This document shows positions 60,909-64,000 of a stretch of 64,000 bases of DNA, piece by piece. The notes under the pieces were generated by a model. It saw only the letters and a program-made list of their open reading frames with translations, searched no databases and was not told the origin of the DNA. Source of the stretch: Empedobacter stercoris (GTDB taxonomy: Bacteria > Bacteroidota > Bacteroidia > Flavobacteriales > Weeksellaceae); assembly GCF_020281205.1 (NCBI RefSeq), contig NZ_JACXZC010000013.1:1-64000 (forward strand), written 5' to 3'. Numbering within the stretch: position 1 is the stretch's first letter; each line of letters starts with the position of its first letter. The position numbers and the translations under genes were made by a program.

Positions 60909-62432
60909 ATGGTAAGCAATAGATATCAGACAAAAATTAATTTGATTTATAACATAATAACTTTTGTTATAAATGCATTAATAGGATTAGTATTACCAAC
61001 TTTTTTAATAAGCAAATTAGGGGTTTCTACTTATTCATTAATTCCTTTATCGATGTCGATTACTTCATTCATGGTATTGGTTACAATTTCAATAAATGGA
61101 ACTTTATCCAGGTATTTATCATTAGATTTTGAAAAAAATAAAGATGATGTCAATAAAACCTTTTCGACATCCTTTTTTTTATTGTTAGGATTATTTTTAA
61201 TATTGATACCGTTTGCTGTATACTTTTTATTAGATCCTCAAAAGTTTTTAAATATTGAAAATAAAGATTTGAATGATGCAAAAACGTTATTTTTATTTAC
61301 AATTATAGCATTTGTAATGAATTCGTTTGCATCCTTGTATAATAGTATTCCTTATGTAAGAAACAGAATAGATTTAAGAAATATTGCATTGATTATAAAT
61401 AGATTAGGTATTGTTGTTTTTATTGTTATTCTATTTATAGTAGGTTTTATTAATGTACAGGCTTATGGAATAGCTGTGTTTCTAGCTACATTTTTATCTT
61501 TATTTTATAGTATTAAAACGGCTAAAAAAATATTTCCTGAACTATCAATAAGGTTTCGTTTTTTTGATAAGCGCCAATTAATCCGTATTTCAAAGTTAGG
61601 CTTTTGGTTAATTATAAATCAAATAGGAGTTCTCTTATTTTTGCAGACAGATATTATTATTGTAAATAAAATTTTAGGAGCAAAACAATCTGGTATATAT
61701 GGAACTTTGGTACAATGGAGTTTTTTGGTAAGAACAATAGTAGGTATGTTAGCAGGAGTTTTAGGACCATTAGTTTTAAGCTTATACGCAAAAAATAAAA
61801 TAAACGAGCTCATTAATCTAACTAAATTTTCAACAAAGGTTTTAGGGATTTTTTCTTCAATTATTGCAATTACAATTGTATATTTCTCTAAAGATATTTT
61901 AGGTGTTTGGTTAGGGAAAGAGTTTCAAGAGTATTATAAAGTACTTATTTTAATTGTTTTTCATTTAGGTTTTAATAACGGATATAGTTCTGTTATTAAT
62001 TTGAACATAGCCTATAATAAAGCTAAAGTGCCTGGATTTGTTACGATAATAACAGGAGGATTAAATATTCTTTTAGGTATATTATTATTAAAATATACTG
62101 ACCTTGGATTAATAGGTATTGGTATTGCTGGTTTTGTAAGTTTGACCATAAAGAATTTAATTTTTACTCCTTTATATTTGTCATATATCATGCAATTAGA
62201 TATGAAAACTTATTTAAAGCCGATTGTCCCTTCTTTAATCATTACTTTAATAGGGGTAATTGTAACTATTCTGATGCCGTCATCATTTTTAAATATTAGC
62301 GGTTATATTTCATTAGGATTTTACGGAGGGATATTTATTTTAATTGTTTCTATAAGTTCATGGTTTCTATTTTTTAACCAATCTGAAAAACAGCAATTAA
62401 AAAGGTTAGCTTTTAGTAAATTAAAAAAATAA
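60909..62432 (+). CDS. Oligosaccharide-lipid flippase (Wzx-like), locus 2
   Basis: 507 residues with about 14 helices, PF01943-like. N-terminal IYNIITFVINALIGLVLPTFLISKLG, the amphipathic Gly/Ser-rich loop, and a central FWLIINQIGVLLFLQTDIIIVNKILG segment are typical. It would export the repeat units made from the sugars above. Starts 7 bases after the dehydrogenase stop and precedes the pyruvyl transferase by 4 bases. AT-richer than the sugar genes before it. Confidence 0.88.
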   Translation: MVSNRYQTKINLIYNIITFVINALIGLVLPTFLISKLGVSTYSLIPLSMSITSFMVLVTISINGTLSRYLSLDFEKNKDDVNKTFSTSFFLLLGLFLILIPFAVYFLLDPQKFLNIENKDLNDAKTLFLFTIIAFVMNSFASLYNSIPYVRNRIDLRNIALIINRLGIVVFIVILFIVGFINVQAYGIAVFLATFLSLFYSIKTAKKIFPELSIRFRFFDKRQLIRISKLGFWLIINQIGVLLFLQTDIIIVNKILGAKQSGIYGTLVQWSFLVRTIVGMLAGVLGPLVLSLYAKNKINELINLTKFSTKVLGIFSSIIAITIVYFSKDILGVWLGKEFQEYYKVLILIVFHLGFNNGYSSVINLNIAYNKAKVPGFVTIITGGLNILLGILLLKYTDLGLIGIGIAGFVSLTIKNLIFTPLYLSYIMQLDMKTYLKPIVPSLIITLIGVIVTILMPSSFLNISGYISLGFYGGIFILIVSISSWFLFFNQSEKQQLKRLAFSKLKK

Positions 62433-62436
62433 AAAA

Positions 62437-63552
62437 ATGAATAAAATTATATACAGTGGATTTTATGGTTTCCAAAACTCCGGTGATGATGTGTTTTTAG
62501 AAACGACAGCTTGGGCAACCAAAAATTTGATGAATGAGATGTCTCCTGTATATTTCGGAAATAATTTACCTCAATTGGTTAATCCATATACAGAGTATTC
62601 TAAAGCTAATTTTAAAGGACACGATAGGTTAATCGCTGCTTATGAGTTAAGAAATGCTGCTTATTTTATTTCAGCAGGAGGTTCAACCTTTTCCAGACAT
62701 AAAAAAAACAGTTATAAAGAAATTGCTGAATACGTCAAAAAGTATTACAATAAAAAACTGAAAACAGGGGCGATAGGAGTATCAATAGGCCCTTTTAAAA
62801 CAAAGGAAGACGAGTATAATGTTCAGGAGTATTTAAAAAGAATGAATTTTCTTGCAGTTAGAGATCGCCGTTCTTTTGAATATGTGAATGCATTGAATCT
62901 CCCTTATAAGCCAGTTGAAGCATTTGATTTAGCCGCACTTTTACCAGAGGTTTATAAAGACATTCCTTTTAATAAAGAGCACAATTTTGAGAATAAAAAA
63001 ATCATAGGGATAAGTATATGTCCGGTTGAGTCGATTACAAATAAAAATTTTATAGAGAAAGAAGAGCAAAGAAATAGAAAAATTCAAGAATTAATCAAAA
63101 AGCTGAATTCATTACATGACAACTTGATTTTCAGATTCTTTATTATTAATGGACATAAAAATATTGGGGATGAAAATCTAACAAAAAAAATGATTGAGAA
63201 TCTGGGTATACACAATTACGAAATTGTGCCTTACCAAAATAAAGTTTACGATATTTGGGCTAGTATAAAAAACTGCGACTTTATGATTGCAACTAGACTT
63301 CATGCAGCAATAATGGCAGCTTATGCGGATGTTCCGTTTATTTTGAACGAATATCATCAAAAATGTACTGATTTTGTAAAAGATATCGGACAAAATGAAG
63401 CGTTTATAGTAGGTGACGCGGATTATAATTTTAACAATTTAATAAGTTCTATTTCAGGCATACTCTTGGAAGAAAGTAAATACAATTTAACAAATAAAGA
63501 AGAAACTCAACAATTATCTCTAAAAAATTTTAGTTTTATTAATCAATATTAG
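62437..63552 (+). CDS. Polysaccharide pyruvyl transferase family protein
   Basis: 371 residues. IYSGFYGFQNSGDDVFLETTAW is the N-terminal PF04230 pattern, SAGGSTFSRHKKN and GVSIGPFKTKEDE follow, and ATRLHAAIMAAYADVPFI is the C-terminal RxHxxI motif. Members add ketal pyruvate (from PEP) to polysaccharide sugars. It is 4 bases after the flippase. Which sugar is pyruvylated is unknown. Confidence 0.88.
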   Translation: MNKIIYSGFYGFQNSGDDVFLETTAWATKNLMNEMSPVYFGNNLPQLVNPYTEYSKANFKGHDRLIAAYELRNAAYFISAGGSTFSRHKKNSYKEIAEYVKKYYNKKLKTGAIGVSIGPFKTKEDEYNVQEYLKRMNFLAVRDRRSFEYVNALNLPYKPVEAFDLAALLPEVYKDIPFNKEHNFENKKIIGISICPVESITNKNFIEKEEQRNRKIQELIKKLNSLHDNLIFRFFIINGHKNIGDENLTKKMIENLGIHNYEIVPYQNKVYDIWASIKNCDFMIATRLHAAIMAAYADVPFILNEYHQKCTDFVKDIGQNEAFIVGDADYNFNNLISSISGILLEESKYNLTNKEETQQLSLKNFSFINQY

Positions 63553-63561
63553 AAATTTCAA

Positions 63562-64000
63562 ATGTTAGAAAATAAATATGAAATACTATTTAATTTAAGG
63601 TATAACTTTATTTACTATATAACAGCTTTTATTACGCTCATATTTGTTGTTGAATTTTATTTAAAAAATAGAACTTACACTAAAATACAATATTATTTTT
63701 TAGCGATTTTATTACTTGTTATTACATTCTTTTTTGGAACAAGAGGTGAATATGTTGGTACAGATACAGTTAACAATATAAAATATTTTACTGGAAGAGT
63801 AGTTATTTCTGATTTAAGCAGTTTAAATGATATTGGCTTATTTTCATTATCTATGTTTTTAGCTAAATTTTCCGATAATATTAATTTTTTTTTAACTGCC
63901 GCAGCTTTTATATATCTAGCACCTATTTTATTAGCTATTCATAATTTACAGTTACGTAATCCTTTAATTTTCTTTTTTTGTTTGTTAAGTATGTTCTATT
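63562..64000 (+). CDS. EpsG family membrane polymerase, cut by the window edge
   Basis: The reading frame is open from the ATG at 63562 to the last base. The first 146 residues hold a membrane helix near 13-33, a second near 47-63, then FGTRGEYVGTDTVNNIKYF, matching the RG..VGTDT motif of EpsG/WzyE-like polymerases, then further helices. Partial. Follows the pyruvyl transferase by 9 bases. It would be the polymerase of the second locus. Confidence 0.78.
   Translation, partial: MLENKYEILFNLRYNFIYYITAFITLIFVVEFYLKNRTYTKIQYYFLAILLLVITFFFGTRGEYVGTDTVNNIKYFTGRVVISDLSSLNDIGLFSLSMFLAKFSDNINFFLTAAAFIYLAPILLAIHNLQLRNPLIFFFCLLSMFY

Overview
The window looks like chromosomal DNA of a low-GC member of the Flavobacteriia (Bacteroidota). 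An Empedobacter/Weeksella-type relative is my best guess, but it is only a guess. The supporting evidence is a secreted M43 protease with a type IX secretion tail, a fused MurF-alanine racemase, a DUF4270 lipoprotein, an IPExxxVDY protein next to rnc and pyk, ATP-dependent PckA, and promoters of the Bacteroidota type (TTG, 18 bases, TAnnTTTG). No rRNA, tRNA, insertion sequence, prophage or CRISPR array was seen.

Layout. (1) 1-12,700 is housekeeping: a pirin, envelope lipoproteins, then a minus-strand run tdk, murF-alr, a small hypothetical, a patatin/BamA-like outer-membrane phospholipase, ybeY, mnmG and a methyltransferase. Two parS-type ParB sites lie 1.9 kb apart on either side of mnmG, so this end of the window is probably close to the replication origin. 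(2) 12,838-23,187 is a visibly AT-richer surface polysaccharide locus: wecB, a chain-length-type protein, a flippase, glycosyltransferases, a polymerase/ligase pair and an initiating sugar-phosphate transferase. A secreted lipoprotein and a glycosyltransferase in it run on the opposite strand. (3) 23,270-48,400 is core metabolism and envelope: DUF6341/DUF6427, lpxH, queD, comF, radA, panC/panD, a short glycogen synthase-like protein, DUF4270, glmS, ribE, a histidine kinase, pckA, acpP-fabF-rnc and pyk. (4) 48,451-51,845 is a secreted M43 metalloprotease coupled to a small membrane-tailed protein. (5) 52,163 to the right edge is a second polysaccharide locus. It holds nucleotide-sugar genes (a GDP-mannose-type pyrophosphorylase, a cytidylyltransferase-like gene, a UDP-GlcA 4-epimerase, two UDP-sugar dehydrogenases, rfbC, rfbA, a TviC-like epimerase), a flippase, a pyruvyl transferase and an EpsG-like polymerase cut by the window edge.

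The most unusual feature is in region 5. Degenerate arrays with an 8-base period (unit close to YACAAGTT, preceded by purine-rich AAGAAGTK units) fill three gene junctions. They supply the stop codons of rfbC and of a small four-helix-bundle (S23/IVP-type) gene, which has an array on each side. The same repeat family also appears in frame inside both UDP-sugar dehydrogenase paralogues, and one of them carries a second, unrelated repeat encoding PELVEG. This looks like a repeat family that spreads into both junctions and coding loops. Its link to the four-helix-bundle gene is my inference.
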